In this document: positions 1 to 10,000 of the stretch, piece by piece
How positions within the stretch are numbered: the stretch's first letter is position 1
Layout of the letters: each line of letters begins with the position of its first letter
Assembly (NCBI RefSeq): GCF_001469165.1
Contig: NZ_JABX01000011.1
Location: forward strand, 1-64,000
Length of the DNA stretch: 64,000 nucleotides
Reading direction: 5' to 3'
Source: Thiohalocapsa sp. ML1
GTDB lineage: Bacteria; Pseudomonadota; Gammaproteobacteria; Chromatiales; Chromatiaceae
Made by a program: the position numbers and the translations under genes
Notes under the pieces: generated by a model
The model's database searches: none
Seen by the model: only the letters and a program-made list of their open reading frames with translations
What the model was told of the DNA's origin: nothing

Positions 1-57
1 AGTTGCTTCAAGGACTCTAGCGAGGCTTCGCCTCAGACCGACGAGTCGTGTTCATCG

Positions 58-140
58 CTATCGAAATCGCTATCGGGATCGGTTGGCACTCCGTTCGATT
101 TCGATCCCGATCCCGATCACCGATCCCGACGCACCGCGCG
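58..140. repeat. Simple GATCG-rich intergenic repeat
   Basis: The first 200 bases carry no convincing gene. They hold a run of ATCGAAATCG, ATCGCTATCGG and CGATCCCGATC units. A closely similar run lies at 43108-43165 after purL, so this is a dispersed low-complexity intergenic repeat rather than coding sequence. No function can be assigned. Confidence 0.55.
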
Positions 141-202
141 AGTCCGACGCCCCGTCGAAACCTGACTCATCTGCACGCATTCGGCGCCGTCACGGCGACG
201 CC

Positions 203-2359
203 CTAGCGCGACACGAACTTCGCCACGGCGCGCGCCAGCGCGTCGGGCGCCACCGGCTTGGTCAGGAAGGCGTCCATCCCCGCCGCGAGACAGCGCTCCT
301 TCACGTCTTCGGCGGCGTTCGCGGTCAGCGCGACAATCGGTAGCCGCCGCTCGGCGTCCTCCTTATCGCGCACCCGGCGGGTGAACTCGATGCCGTCGAT
401 CTTCGGCATGCGCAGATCGATGAAGGCAAGGTCAAAATCCGCCCGCCGCACCGCGTCCAGGGCCTGCTGGCCATCGGCGACCAGCGTCACGGCCACGGCT
501 TGTTCCCTGAGCAGGGTGGCGATCACCGTCGCGGCGATGTCGTTGTCCTCGGCGACCAGCACCCGTGGCGCGTCCGGGGCCGGCTGTGGCATTGGGAGCG
601 CCGATACGCTGTCGGCGTCCGCGTCGCTCGGCCGCGGTGCCGCCGCTGCATCCTCTAAGTCCGCTGCATCCTCTGCATTCTCTGTCGTCGCCACGCATCC
701 TTCGTGCGCAGCCCGCCGGCTTGCCAATGCCGTTGCCACCGCATCGATGAGATCCTCGCGCAGGAAAGGCTTGGTCAGGCAATATCGGCAATGCGCGGCT
801 AGGGCGTCGCGGCGCTGGCCGTAGATCAGGAGCAGGTAAGGAATGCCCGGGCGCAGCAGGCGGTGGAAGCTCTCAAGCAGCTCGGGCAAATTGATGGGCT
901 CGGGGCTGTCCGCGACAATGAGCAGATCGATGTCGCCGGCGCGCTGCATCAGGGCGCCGAGGCGGCCGATGTCGCGCTCCGCGAAGCACTGCATGCCGAG
1001 GTCGCGACAGGTGGCGTGGATGATCTCCCGTTGCGCCGCGTTGCGCTCGTAGATCAGCACCCGGCAGCCATCGAAGCGCGGTCGTGGCGCCGGCGACGGG
1101 GCCGGGCAGTCCTGGCCCAGCAGCGGCAGCCAGACGCGAAAGCAGGTGCCGCGGCCGGGCTCGCTGTCCACGGCGATGTCGCCCTGCATGAGGCGGATCA
1201 GGTCCCGGGCGATGGTGGTGCCGAGGCCGGTGCCGCCGTAGCGGCGCGTGGTGGAGTCGTCCGCTTGGCGGAAGCTCTCGAAGATGAGATCGAGCTTGTC
1301 CCGCGAGATACCGATGCCCGTATCCGCCACCTCCAGCAGCACGCCGACGCGCCCGTCCGGTGCCGGTGTTGCGGCGACGCTGGCGCGCACGACGACCTCG
1401 CCGCGCTCGGTGAACTTGACGGCGTTGCCGATCAGGTTGAACAGGACCTGGCGCAGGCGCAGGGCATCGCCGACGACCCGTGCCGGGATGTCCGGGGAGA
1501 CGTCGCAGACGAGGTCGAGCCCCTTTGCCAGGGCCTGCGTGTGTATGATCTCGCAGACCTCCATCACGGGCTCACGCAGATCGAAGGTACTGTGCTCCAG
1601 CAGGAGCTTGTTCGCGTCGATTTTGGATAGGTCCAGGATGTCCCCGATCAGCGCCTGCAGCATGCTCGCGGAGCTCGCGATGGCGTCCAGGTACTCGCGC
1701 TGCTGCGTGTCGAGCCGGGTGCGGCGCAGCAGGTTCGCCATGCCGAGCACGCCCGTCAGCGGCGTGCGCAGCTCGTGGGTCATGTTGGCGAGGAAGGCGC
1801 CCTTCGCCTGGTCGGCACGCTCGGCCGCATTGCGCGCCTCGCGCAGCTTGACCAGCAGGGAGTCCTGGTACAGCGGCAGCAGCACCAGGACGAGGAGCCG
1901 AAACACCGCGTCCGTGGGGCTCTGCGTCCAGCCGCCGAGCACCGCCAGCGTCACGTTGTAGGACACGACAGCGGCCCCCGCGGCGACGGCCAAGTGCAGG
2001 CGCCCGTAACGCGTGCCGGCGGAGATGAAGATCCAGATGTAGACGAGATAAAACGGGCTGCCCGGATCGCCCGTGAGGAAGATCGCGAGGCTGACGGCAA
2101 GGGTGTCGAAAAAGAGCGTTGCGAAGCGCCGCGCTTCCCAGACCGGGCGGACCAGAACGCTCAGCAGGATGCTGGCATACAGAACCAGATAGACCGAGAA
2201 CAGCGACAGAAAGGCGGCATAGTCGACCGCGAACACGTCCAACTGTGCAGCGATGCCGATGTAGAGCAGCCCGAACAGCCAGAGGCCGATGCGCACAACG
2301 GCGGACTGGAACTCGGGGTTGGCCCGCAGCGCGGGCGGGATGCGGCGGATCTGGAACAT
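203..2359 (-). CDS. Hybrid sensor histidine kinase (RpfC-like layout)
   Basis: Membrane sensor kinase of about 718 residues. The first 170 residues hold several hydrophobic segments (roughly residues 22-40, 45-70, 80-97, 103-115, 122-145, 150-168). A HisKA domain follows with the H-box HELRTP (H195), then an HATPase domain (N-box with NLIGNAVKFT, G boxes DTGIGI and GGTGLG). Next comes a degenerate receiver-like region and a complete C-terminal receiver with the phospho-acceptor in the FIDLRMP motif and a TKP lysine. There is no Hpt domain, unlike classical RpfC, and no rpfF or rpfG beside it. I chose the ATG at 2359 because GGGAG lies just upstream; an earlier start would add 17 polar residues. 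The signal sensed is unknown. It is divergent from phosphoribulokinase, but a regulatory link is only a guess. Confidence 0.9.
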   Translation of the reverse strand: MFQIRRIPPALRANPEFQSAVVRIGLWLFGLLYIGIAAQLDVFAVDYAAFLSLFSVYLVLYASILLSVLVRPVWEARRFATLFFDTLAVSLAIFLTGDPGSPFYLVYIWIFISAGTRYGRLHLAVAAGAAVVSYNVTLAVLGGWTQSPTDAVFRLLVLVLLPLYQDSLLVKLREARNAAERADQAKGAFLANMTHELRTPLTGVLGMANLLRRTRLDTQQREYLDAIASSASMLQALIGDILDLSKIDANKLLLEHSTFDLREPVMEVCEIIHTQALAKGLDLVCDVSPDIPARVVGDALRLRQVLFNLIGNAVKFTERGEVVVRASVAATPAPDGRVGVLLEVADTGIGISRDKLDLIFESFRQADDSTTRRYGGTGLGTTIARDLIRLMQGDIAVDSEPGRGTCFRVWLPLLGQDCPAPSPAPRPRFDGCRVLIYERNAAQREIIHATCRDLGMQCFAERDIGRLGALMQRAGDIDLLIVADSPEPINLPELLESFHRLLRPGIPYLLLIYGQRRDALAAHCRYCLTKPFLREDLIDAVATALASRRAAHEGCVATTENAEDAADLEDAAAAPRPSDADADSVSALPMPQPAPDAPRVLVAEDNDIAATVIATLLREQAVAVTLVADGQQALDAVRRADFDLAFIDLRMPKIDGIEFTRRVRDKEDAERRLPIVALTANAAEDVKERCLAAGMDAFLTKPVAPDALARAVAKFVSR

Positions 2360-2591
2360 GGCGGGCTCCCTTCGTGCGGTCGGCCGGTGGCGGCCGGCGT
2401 CAAGGTCCAACGGCCTGGATGCCGTGATATATTAGAACTCCTGCATTTTTTCAGCGCTTCGACACCGGCCCCGTGCGCTTGAGCTTAGACACAAGTCCCC
2501 AGGTGGGGCTGGTGCTGCGCTGGTGTCGCGTGATAACCGCAGACCGGCCCGAGCGCCGGCGCCACACCTCATAAGACGGGGAGCCCACACA

Positions 2592-3482
2592 ATGTCAAAG
2601 AAGCATCCTGTCGTTGCCGTCACCGGTTCCTCCGGCGCCGGCACGACCACGGTCAAGCGCGCCTTCGAGCACATTTTCTATCGCGACGGCATCAATTCCG
2701 CGGTTATCGAGGGCGACAGCTTCCACCGCTACGACCGCCAGGAAATGAAGGCCGAGATGGCGCGCGGCGCCGACGAGCATCAGAATCTGAGCCATTTCGG
2801 GCCGGAGGCCAACCGCTTCGATCTGCTGGCAGAGCTCTTCGCGACCTACGGCGAGTCCGGCGGCGGCAAGAAGCGCTACTACATCCACAGCCAGGCCGAG
2901 GCCGATCACCACAACGCGCGCCTAGGCACCAGCTTGGAGCCCGGCCAGTTTACGCCCTGGGAAGATGTGCCCGCGGGCACCGATCTGCTCTTCTACGAGG
3001 GCCTGCACGGGCTCGTCGTCACCGAAGAGGTGGATGTCGCCCGGCACGTTGACCTCGGCGTCGGCGTCGTGCCCATTGTGAACCTGGAGTGGATTCAGAA
3101 AATCCACCGCGACAACCTTGAGCGCGGCTACTCCGCCGAGGCCATCGTCGACACCATCATGCGCCGGATGCCGGACTACATCCGCCACATCACGCCCCAG
3201 TTCTCGCTGACCGACATCAACTTTCAGCGCGTGCCGACAGTTGACACGTCCAACCCGTTCATCGCCCGCGACATCCCGACCCCGGACGAGAGCTTCGTCA
3301 TCATCCGCTTCAAGGAGCCCGAGGCGCTGGATGTAGACTTCCCGTACCTGCTCAGCATGATCCACGACTCCTTCATGTCGCGCCGCAACACCATGGTGGT
3401 GCCCGGCGGCAAGATGGGCTTCGCGATGGAGGTCATCCTCCAGCCCATCATTGAGCGCATGATGGATGCTCGCCACGTCTGA
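2592..3482 (+). CDS. prk: Phosphoribulokinase
   Basis: ATP-dependent phosphorylation of ribulose 5-phosphate to ribulose 1,5-bisphosphate, the Calvin-cycle step that makes the RuBisCO substrate; cytosolic. The 296-residue product starts MSKKHPVVAVTG and has the P-loop GSSGAGTTT at about residues 12-20. Further on are the class I (proteobacterial) signatures: a GDSFHRY block, FYEGLHG and a conserved C-terminal half. The ATG at 2592 is preceded by GGGGAG. No RuBisCO or other cbb gene is in the window, so the gene stands outside a visible cbb operon. Identification is very secure and is the main evidence for autotrophy. Confidence 0.96.
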   Translation: MSKKHPVVAVTGSSGAGTTTVKRAFEHIFYRDGINSAVIEGDSFHRYDRQEMKAEMARGADEHQNLSHFGPEANRFDLLAELFATYGESGGGKKRYYIHSQAEADHHNARLGTSLEPGQFTPWEDVPAGTDLLFYEGLHGLVVTEEVDVARHVDLGVGVVPIVNLEWIQKIHRDNLERGYSAEAIVDTIMRRMPDYIRHITPQFSLTDINFQRVPTVDTSNPFIARDIPTPDESFVIIRFKEPEALDVDFPYLLSMIHDSFMSRRNTMVVPGGKMGFAMEVILQPIIERMMDARHV

Positions 3483-3498
3483 ACCCGCGTCGCCGCCG

Positions 3499-3522
3499 CC
3501 GCGGGCCAGCCGGCCCGCGGCG
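3499..3522 (+). terminator. Perfect 10-bp GC hairpin after prk
   Basis: Seventeen bases after the prk stop lies GCCGCGGGCC, a 4-base loop, and GGCCCGCGGC. The stem is perfect but no T-run follows. It is a candidate transcript end or stabilising 3' stem rather than a textbook intrinsic terminator. Confidence 0.45.
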
Positions 3523-3753
3523 CTCACCGGTCCAATCGGGACCGTTCTCGGCATTTCCCCCCAAGGCTGCACGGTCTGCCGACGCCGTTCGCCTTATGCC
3601 GTCAGTAAACTGATGCAGATCACTGCGAGGAACGGTTCATTAACAAGTTACTCGTCGGCCCCCACCTGAAATCTCCGCTATCTGCGCTAACTCTATGATT
3701 TGGTAACCGGCTAGCGCGAGTATCTCGGCTGACGATCGCGGAGGGGTGACAGG

Positions 3754-4179
3754 ATGGGTACGTTTGCAGGCTACGGTGCGGAGCACGAAAAGACGATGCG
3801 TTTGTACTGCGCGTCGCTGCCGGAGGACCACCGCCGACGCTATGCCGCGATTGAAGCACTGAAGATCGGGCGCGGCGGCATCATGTATGTCGCGACCGTC
3901 TTGGGCATGAGTCGGCGCACCATTTACACCGGCATCCGCGAGCTGGCGGCGATGGACCTGGGCGACGGCTCGCCGCCGCAGCGCCCGAGCGGTGACCCGC
4001 AGCGCATTCGCCGCCGCGGCGGCGGGCGGCCGAAGGCCGGCGCGCGCCAGCCGGGCCTGAAATCGGCCTGCGAGCCGATCCCGGAGGCGCACGGCACCGG
4101 CAATCCGACCGATCCGGATGTGGCTTGAACCCACCTCAGGCCGATGTACTTGGCGGCCGAGTTGGTGCGGTGCGGTTGA
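3754..4179 (+). pseudogene. ISAzo13-family transposase, N-terminal remnant
   Basis: The first 124 residues match, from my knowledge of the family, the N-terminal helix-turn-helix region of ISAzo13-type transposases: RRRYAAIEALKIGRGG, then GMSRRTIYTGIREL, then a basic IRRRGGGRPK stretch. A TGA at 4126-4128 interrupts it. Past that stop, in the same frame, THLRPMYLAAELVRCG still reads like the natural continuation, so the stop probably replaced a tryptophan codon. A second stop follows at 4177. The rest of the roughly 400-residue protein, including the DDE catalytic part, is missing. A good ribosome site (GGAGGGG) precedes the ATG, so the short protein might still be made. Confidence 0.7.
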
Positions 4180-4629
4180 ATGGAACTGCCTCGTCGACGC
4201 CCGCGACGTCAATCCGTGATGGGTGTAGCTCGTTTGGGCGTGTTACCGGGCTTCTTCGCCTCGGCGGTCTGAGCTGCTGTCACTCCTTGCTCCTTCATAC
4301 CTGTGCTCGGATGAGCGGATCGTTCAGCGATTGGAGTGTGTTGCTGCTTAGGTGGCGGCATTGCTCCTTGGTTTGGGTCTTCAAGCTCTCCGCGCCAGCG
4401 TCCTAGAGCTTGCCGGCACTGAACACGGCGTTCAGCACAGTCGGCGCGTGCGGACTTTTCTGCCAGCGCTGGCCGACCGAGGTCGGCAGCCCACCCATCT
4501 TTGACCGGGCGCATGGCATCCCGCGGCGCGAAACGCTAGCTTGGCAGTGCCTGCTGGGCTGGCCGCGTTTCGACCGATAGCGCCAGTTGAAAGAAACGAG
4601 CGCTAAGAGCTCGATGCAAGGCATTTACC
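4180..4629. other. Gap without a recognised gene
   Basis: Between the transposase remnant and the Mrp-like operon I see no convincing gene. Short open frames exist on the minus strand (4209-4514 and 4403-4624), but their products look like compositional noise and match no family I know. The stretch probably contains the promoter of the 4630-15808 operon; I could not pick a convincing -35/-10 pair. It may also hold decayed insertion-sequence DNA. Confidence 0.5.
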
Positions 4630-5160
4630 ATGGAGACACCGGTGGAAGCAAAAGTCCGAGCCATGGCGCGAACGAGAAGCACGGCTGTGATGTTCGCGAC
4701 CCTCCTGCTGTTCTGGCTCATGTTGATAGGCAACCTGACGCTCGATGCCCTCATCGTCGGTGTCCTCGCCTCCCTGGTCATCGCGGTTCTGTACCCCAAC
4801 GGCATCTCTTTCTTTACCGAGCTGCGCGCGACGCCCGAGGCCTTCGTGGCGGGCTTGCGATACTACGGTTACTTTTTCAAAGAGCTGGTGAAGTCCAACC
4901 TCAGGCTCACCGCCATCGTTCTGTCCCCATCGCTGCCGATCAGGCCAGGCATTGTCAAGGTGCGCACGCGCCTGAGGAGCCGGATGGGACGCCTGATGCT
5001 CGCCAACTCGATCACCCTTACGCCGGGCACCCTGACCGTCGAGATGGACAGCGAGTGGTTGTATGTCCATTGGACCAACGTCGAATCCGACGACATTGAG
5101 GCGGCGACCGGCGCGATTGTCGCCGGGTTCGAGCGCTATCTTGAGGTCATTTATGGCTGA
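4630..5160 (+). CDS. MrpE/MnhE-like antiporter subunit (MbxA position)
   Basis: Membrane subunit of 176 residues, first of the operon. Two hydrophobic segments fill residues 20-55 (LLLFWLMLIGNLTLDALIVG). A soluble C-terminal half follows with the MnhE-type pattern LANSITLTPGTLTVEM near residues 123-138. In Mrp antiporters and Mbh/Mbx complexes this subunit is part of the cation-translocating membrane module. ATG starts at 4630 and, in frame, 4672 are both possible; the longer one is kept because its first 14 residues are polar and plausible. The stop overlaps the start of the MrpF-like gene. Confidence 0.88.
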   Translation: METPVEAKVRAMARTRSTAVMFATLLLFWLMLIGNLTLDALIVGVLASLVIAVLYPNGISFFTELRATPEAFVAGLRYYGYFFKELVKSNLRLTAIVLSPSLPIRPGIVKVRTRLRSRMGRLMLANSITLTPGTLTVEMDSEWLYVHWTNVESDDIEAATGAIVAGFERYLEVIYG

Positions 5161-5413
5161 CGTTCTGGTCTATCTCGCCGCGACGCTGGCGGGGGTGGCG
5201 TTCGTGCTCGCGTTGATCCGCTTCATCCTCGGCCCGAGCTCTGCCGACCGCATCATCGCCTTCGACTCCCTGACCATCATCAGCATAACCGGAATCGTCC
5301 TGGTGGCGTTGGCCGAGGGACGGGGCATTTATCTCGATGTCGCTCTGGTCTACGCGCTGCTGTCCTTCCTCGGGGTGATCGTCGTCGCCCGCTACATCGA
5401 ACGGGGGTTTTGA
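5153..5413 (+). CDS. MrpF/MnhF-like antiporter subunit (MbxB position)
   Basis: Small membrane protein of 86 residues with three predicted helices and the MnhF signature FILGPSSADRIIAFD near residues 23-38. The ATG at 5153 lies inside the end of the preceding gene (8-base overlap), and the stop shares bases with the next ATG, so the three Mrp-like genes are almost certainly translationally coupled. Family role: structural part of the sodium/proton-translocating module. Confidence 0.9.
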   Translation: MADVLVYLAATLAGVAFVLALIRFILGPSSADRIIAFDSLTIISITGIVLVALAEGRGIYLDVALVYALLSFLGVIVVARYIERGF

Positions 5414-5766
5414 TGTCGTCGCTGCTTGCCGTCGTCGGCGGCATCCTGCTGGTTGGCGGCACGGCCTTCCTGCTGTTCGGCGCGATCGGGCTGGTGCGCA
5501 TGCCCGACGCCTACAACCGGCTCCAGGCTGGAACCAAGACGACGACGCTTGGCACCCTGCTGAGCCTCGCCGGGGTGGCCTGCCTGCACCCGGAATGGGC
5601 CTTGAAGCTGCTGCTGATCGGCATCTTCCTGCTCTTCACCAACCCACTGTCGTCGCAGGTCCTCGCCCGCGCGGCCCACCGCATCGGCGTGAAGAAGGCC
5701 CCGCAGACCGTCGTCGATCGGCTTGAGGAAGACCTGGCCGAAAAAGATCTAGGAGCAAGACCATGA
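5413..5766 (+). CDS. MrpG/MnhG-like antiporter subunit (MbxC position)
   Basis: Membrane protein of 117 residues with three hydrophobic segments. It carries the MnhG hallmark GLVRMPDAYNRLQAGTKTTTLG near residues 26-48, followed by an acidic cytoplasmic tail. I chose the ATG at 5413, which overlaps the MrpF stop by one base. A TTG codon lies immediately before it. The C-terminus overlaps the next gene by four bases. Confidence 0.92.
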   Translation: MSSLLAVVGGILLVGGTAFLLFGAIGLVRMPDAYNRLQAGTKTTTLGTLLSLAGVACLHPEWALKLLLIGIFLLFTNPLSSQVLARAAHRIGVKKAPQTVVDRLEEDLAEKDLGARP

Positions 5767-6020
5767 CCCCAATGCTGATCGGGATGTCGCTGCTCCTGGC
5801 CGTGACCATGGTGGTTGCGGGGGTGCTCGCGACGCGGCCGAGCCAAGCCTTGTCGATCTCGATTCTGGCTGCCGGCCTCGTGAGCCTGCTGGCCTCGGTC
5901 CAGTTCCTGCTGCTGGCCGCCCCGGATGTGGCGATGACCGAGGCGGCGATCGGCAGCGGACTCACCACCTTCCTGTTCTTCTTCGTCCTCGGACGGATCC
6001 GCGGAGGTGATCGTGATTAG
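5763..6020 (+). CDS. DUF4040 / MbhD-like membrane subunit
   Basis: Membrane protein of 85 residues whose end, LLAAPDVAMTEAAIGSGLTT, is the DUF4040 signature. That segment occurs as MbhD in archaeal Mbh/Mbx complexes and as the C-terminal extension of MrpA. Here it is a free-standing subunit, as in Mbh and Mbx. The start overlaps the preceding stop by four bases, and the end overlaps the next gene. Confidence 0.88.
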   Translation: MTPMLIGMSLLLAVTMVVAGVLATRPSQALSISILAAGLVSLLASVQFLLLAAPDVAMTEAAIGSGLTTFLFFFVLGRIRGGDRD

Positions 6021-6714
6021 GCGCCTGTTCGTCATCCTGCTGCTGCTGGGGCTCGGCGGCGTCTTCGCCGGGCTGGTCGCTGGCTACAGCCCCGATGACA
6101 CACTCAATCTCACAGCGCGTTATTACGCCGATCACACCGCTCAGGACATCGGCGCGGCGAACATCGTCACCGCCATCATCGTCACCTACCGTGGGCTCGA
6201 TACCCTGGGCGAGGTCACCGTTCTATTCCTGACCGCGGCCATCGTCGGGCTGGTACTGGCCCAGAGCCGCCGCAAGGCCGATGCGCCCCAGCGGCCGCTG
6301 CCACCCTCAGGAGAACTGCTGACCACGGGCACACGCCTGCTGGTGCCGCTGATCCTTCTGCTCGGCGTCTACGTCTTCGTCAACGGCCACCTGACCCCGG
6401 GCGGCGGATTCCAAGGTGGGGCCATCCTGGCCTCAGCCGTCTTGATGCTGCTACTGACTGATCCGCTGCTGCGGATCGGCCACGGCCTCATCGCTGCCAT
6501 CGAGTCCACGGCGGGGCTGCTCTTCGTCGGCATCGGCGTGCTCGGCATCGTCCTCGCCGGCGGATTCTTGGACAACCGCATCCTGCCCATAGGCGACCTC
6601 GGCAACCTTTTCTCGGCCGGGGCGATTCCAATCATCTACTCCATCATCGGACTCAAGGTCGGTGCGGAGTTCTCGTCGATGTTGGCGACCCTCGCCGAGA
6701 CTGAGGATCTCTGA
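6013..6714 (+). CDS. Fused MbhE-like + MrpB/MnhB-like membrane subunit
   Basis: About 233 residues. The first 95 resemble MbhE (two helices around ANIVTAIIVTYRGLDTLGE). From about residue 100 the protein is a standard MnhB domain with GHLTPGGGFQGGAIL near 125-140 and DLGNLFSAGAIPIIY near 197-212. In Mbh the two parts are separate genes (E and F); in MrpA/MrpB the first part is the tail of MrpA. I prefer the GTG at 6013 because GGAGG sits five bases before it; a GTG at 6007 is the alternative. The stop overlaps the next ATG by one base. Confidence 0.86.
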   Translation: MIRRLFVILLLLGLGGVFAGLVAGYSPDDTLNLTARYYADHTAQDIGAANIVTAIIVTYRGLDTLGEVTVLFLTAAIVGLVLAQSRRKADAPQRPLPPSGELLTTGTRLLVPLILLLGVYVFVNGHLTPGGGFQGGAILASAVLMLLLTDPLLRIGHGLIAAIESTAGLLFVGIGVLGIVLAGGFLDNRILPIGDLGNLFSAGAIPIIYSIIGLKVGAEFSSMLATLAETEDL

Positions 6715-7082
6715 TGGCACCTCTGATGGCCTATATCGCGCTCACCACGGGCTTCGTCCTGATCCTGATCGGGCTCTACGGGGCTCTGACCAACCGCAAC
6801 ATCCTGCGCATGATCGTCGCCTTCACGGTGGCGAACACCGGCGTCAACCTGGTCATGGTCGCCATCGGCTATCTGCACGGGCGCACGGCGCCGATCCTGG
6901 ACGCGGCGGTCCCGGTGGAACAGGCGGCCGCCCTGATCATCGATCCATTGCCCCAGGCCCTGGTGCTGACCGCCATTGTCATCGGCGTCGGCGTGACCGC
7001 CCTGATGCTCGCCTATGCCTACCGGCTCTACGAGACCAAGCGCACGCTGGACATCTCCCAATACACGGAACTGAAATGGTAA
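6714..7082 (+). CDS. MrpC/MnhC-like (NuoK-like) subunit
   Basis: Membrane protein of 122 residues with three helices, homologous to NuoK/MrpC. GLYGALTNRNILRMIVAF near residues 19-36 and DPLPQALVLTAIVIGVGVTA near 78-97 are the family signatures. It contributes to the transmembrane ion path next to the antiporter-like subunits. The ATG overlaps the previous stop by one base, and the next gene starts inside its last codons. Confidence 0.93.
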   Translation: MAPLMAYIALTTGFVLILIGLYGALTNRNILRMIVAFTVANTGVNLVMVAIGYLHGRTAPILDAAVPVEQAAALIIDPLPQALVLTAIVIGVGVTALMLAYAYRLYETKRTLDISQYTELKW

Positions 7083-10000
7083 GCGCCATTTACATCATTG
7101 CGGTCGGCCTGGGCGCCGCGTTCCTGCTGGGATTGCTGCGCGACGACTGGCGGGCCGCCGCCTATGGGCTGACCAATGCGGCCCTCGTCTGCATGGGCTT
7201 GGTGTCCGCCGGCTGGGTCTGGGGCTTGGCCTCCGGGAATCTGGCGCCGGTCGAGATCATCACCGCCGGGACGCAGCCGCCGTTCGCCATCGCGCTGCGC
7301 ATGGGGCTCGCCGAGGCGGTGCTAACCTTATTGATCAACCTGACCGGCCTGCTGTCGGCGATCTATCTTCGCGACACCATGCACAAGCACGGCCGCCGGG
7401 CCATGGCCGTGCTGTTGATCTTCACGATGGCCGCCTGCGGCATCGTGCTGACCCGGGATCTCTTCAACCTGTTTGTCTTCTTTGAGCTGGTCGCCATCGC
7501 CACCGGCGGCCTGATCCTGCTGTCGCGGGACCAGCGCGCCCTCGGCGCCGGCTTCAAGTACCTGGTTGCCTCGCAGGTGATCACGATCCTGATGCTGGTG
7601 GGCATTATCTTCACCTACCACGCGGCCGGCACCTTGAGCATCGACGGCCTCGCCGAGCTTTCACCGGTGGTGCTGAGCGGCGGTGCGCTGGCCTTCTTCC
7701 TGATGTTCATCGCCGTGATCATCGAGCTCAAGCCCTTCCCCGCCAATGGCTGGGCACTGGACGTATACGAGTCGGCGCACCCGGCGTTCTCGGCGATGCT
7801 CTCGGCGGCGGCGGGGTCGGCGGCACTGTTCGCGACGGACAAGCTGCTGCTGATCGGCGGTCCTGAGTGGCTCCCGGCAGCGACCGGGATTGGCATCCTC
7901 GGCTTCGTCGGTGCCAATCTGTTCGCCTTGGCCCAGGACAACGATCGCCGGCTGCTGGGCTACTCCTCGGTGGCACAGATCGGGCTAGTCCTGGCCGTCA
8001 TCGGCCAGCGCGATATCCTCGGCGAGGACTATCTATTCATCGCCGGCGGCATCCTGCTCGCCCATGCCGTCGCCAAGGCCGGGCTCTTCTGGCTGTCGGG
8101 GCTGGTCGAAGGACGCCAGTTGACCGCCTGGACTGCGCTGCAAGGTCATCCGATCCTGGTCTTCGCCTTCGCCAGCCTCATTGCGCTGCTGATCGGCTTG
8201 CCGCCGTTTCCCGGCTTTTATGCCAAGTGGGAGCTGTTGCATGCCCTGGCGGGCGAGGGTCGACTGGCGCTGCTGTGGCTGATCCTGTTCGGTGCACTGC
8301 TTGAGGCCGGTTATCTATTCCGCTGGTTCGGCTCTGCGATCAAGCGCGAGCCCTCGTCGGCGCCCGTCGCGACTTCGCCGTTCAAGCGGTTGGTCATTCT
8401 GGCCGCCGTCGCGGCCGGATGGGGGCTCGGTTATGTTTGGGGCGGGCTCTCGCCGAACGGCAACCTGCTCCTTGCCGTGCCGCTGCTGTTCGCCCTCGGG
8501 TTCCTGTTCCTTGAATGGCTGCCTGTCTGGGCCAAGAACAGCATTGCCATTGCCGGCATGGTCTTCTGGTTCTTGCTGAGCCTCCCCGGCTACGATCCGC
8601 TACAGCTCATTTTCGCCGCCGTCATGCTGATCGGCGGCCCCCTGATCCTGCTCGCGAGCTACCAGATCCGGGGCCGCCGCATCGGCTTCTACCCGTCGGC
8701 GATGCTGATGTATGCGGGCCTGGCGATGCTCATCGTGGCCGAAGACTCCTTCAGCTTCTTCGCCGCGTGGGAATCCCTAACCGTCGGCTCCTACTTTTTG
8801 ATCCTGCGCGGCAAGCATTCAGAGCCCCACGCCCTCTCCTACATCGTCTTCTCCCTCGGCGGCGCGTTTCTGATCCTGGCCGGCTTCGCCCTGGCCGCCG
8901 GCGGTGACCCGCTGTTCCAGCTTGCGGGCCTGGGGCAGGTCGCCGCGCCGCTAGCCCCTTGGGTGTTCCTGCTCCTGGCCATTGGCTTCATGACCAAGAC
9001 CGCCGCCGTTGGCCTGCATATCTGGCTGCCGGGTGCCCACGCCGAAGCCGAGACCGATGTCTCGCCGATGGTGTCCGGCATCCTGCTCAAGGCCGGCTTG
9101 TTCGGGCTCTTCGTGCTGTGCATGGCGATGGGCAAGCAGCAGCTCTACGGCGTCGAGCTAACCCACCTGCTGCTGTGGATCGGCGCCCTGTCGGCGCTGA
9201 TCGGCAATCTGATGGCGGTGTTCCAGGAAGATGCCAAGCGCCTGCTGGCCTACTCGTCGATTGGGCAAATGGGCTATGCGCTGTTTGGTATCGCGATGAT
9301 GAACCACCTCGGCTGGCTCATGGCGCTGATGTTTGTCATCAACCACTACATCTACAAGTCGATGCTGTTCCTGTCGGTCGGCGGCATCGCCAAGCGCACC
9401 GGTACCCGCGACATGTATCGAATGGGTGGGCTGATCACCCTGATGCCCTTGTCGTTCATCGCGGTGCTGATCGGCATCATTGCGATGTCCGGCGTGCCGC
9501 CGCTGTCGGGCTTCGGTGGGCGTTGGATCTTCTATAACGCCATCATGACCGCCGATTATCGCCTGCCGATGATCCTGATCTTCATCTCCGGGCCGATCGC
9601 TTTCCTCTATCTCTTCCGGCTGATCCACACGATCTTTCTGGGGCAGATGAAGGACGAGCACCGGCGCGTCAAGGAGGCCCCGTTCTGGCTGGTCCTACCG
9701 CAGATGATCTTCGTCGCCTGCCTGATGGTCTTCGCGCTAGTCCCGGGTCTCGCCCTGCGTCGCGTCGATGCCTACATCAGCGAGTTCTTCCCCGCTGGCG
9801 CGCTCGGCTGGGAGGGGCTCACGATCACGAGTGACTTCGGCTATTGGAGCCCGATCTCCATTATGATCGTCGTCGGCGTGATCTTCGCAACCCTGTTCGC
9901 CTGGCTGGTGTTCGTGAACCGCAAGGCGCAGAAGGTCAAGCAGTTCAACATCGCCTTCGCGGGTGAACGGCCGTATCGCCCGGAGACCACGCATTTTGGG

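Noticed and set aside
203-2359. Naming the sensor kinase RpfC
   Set aside because: No Hpt domain and no rpfF/rpfG neighbours; hybrid kinases of this layout are common.
4209-4624. Small minus-strand genes before the Mrp-like operon
   Set aside because: Two overlapping frames with no ribosome site, no recognisable motif and composition typical of non-coding sequence.
6662-7075. Upstream extension of the fused antiporter gene to a 1179-residue product
   Set aside because: It would overlap nearly all of the MrpC-like gene; the ATG at 7076 begins a normal membrane helix and overlaps the MrpC stop as the other genes do.
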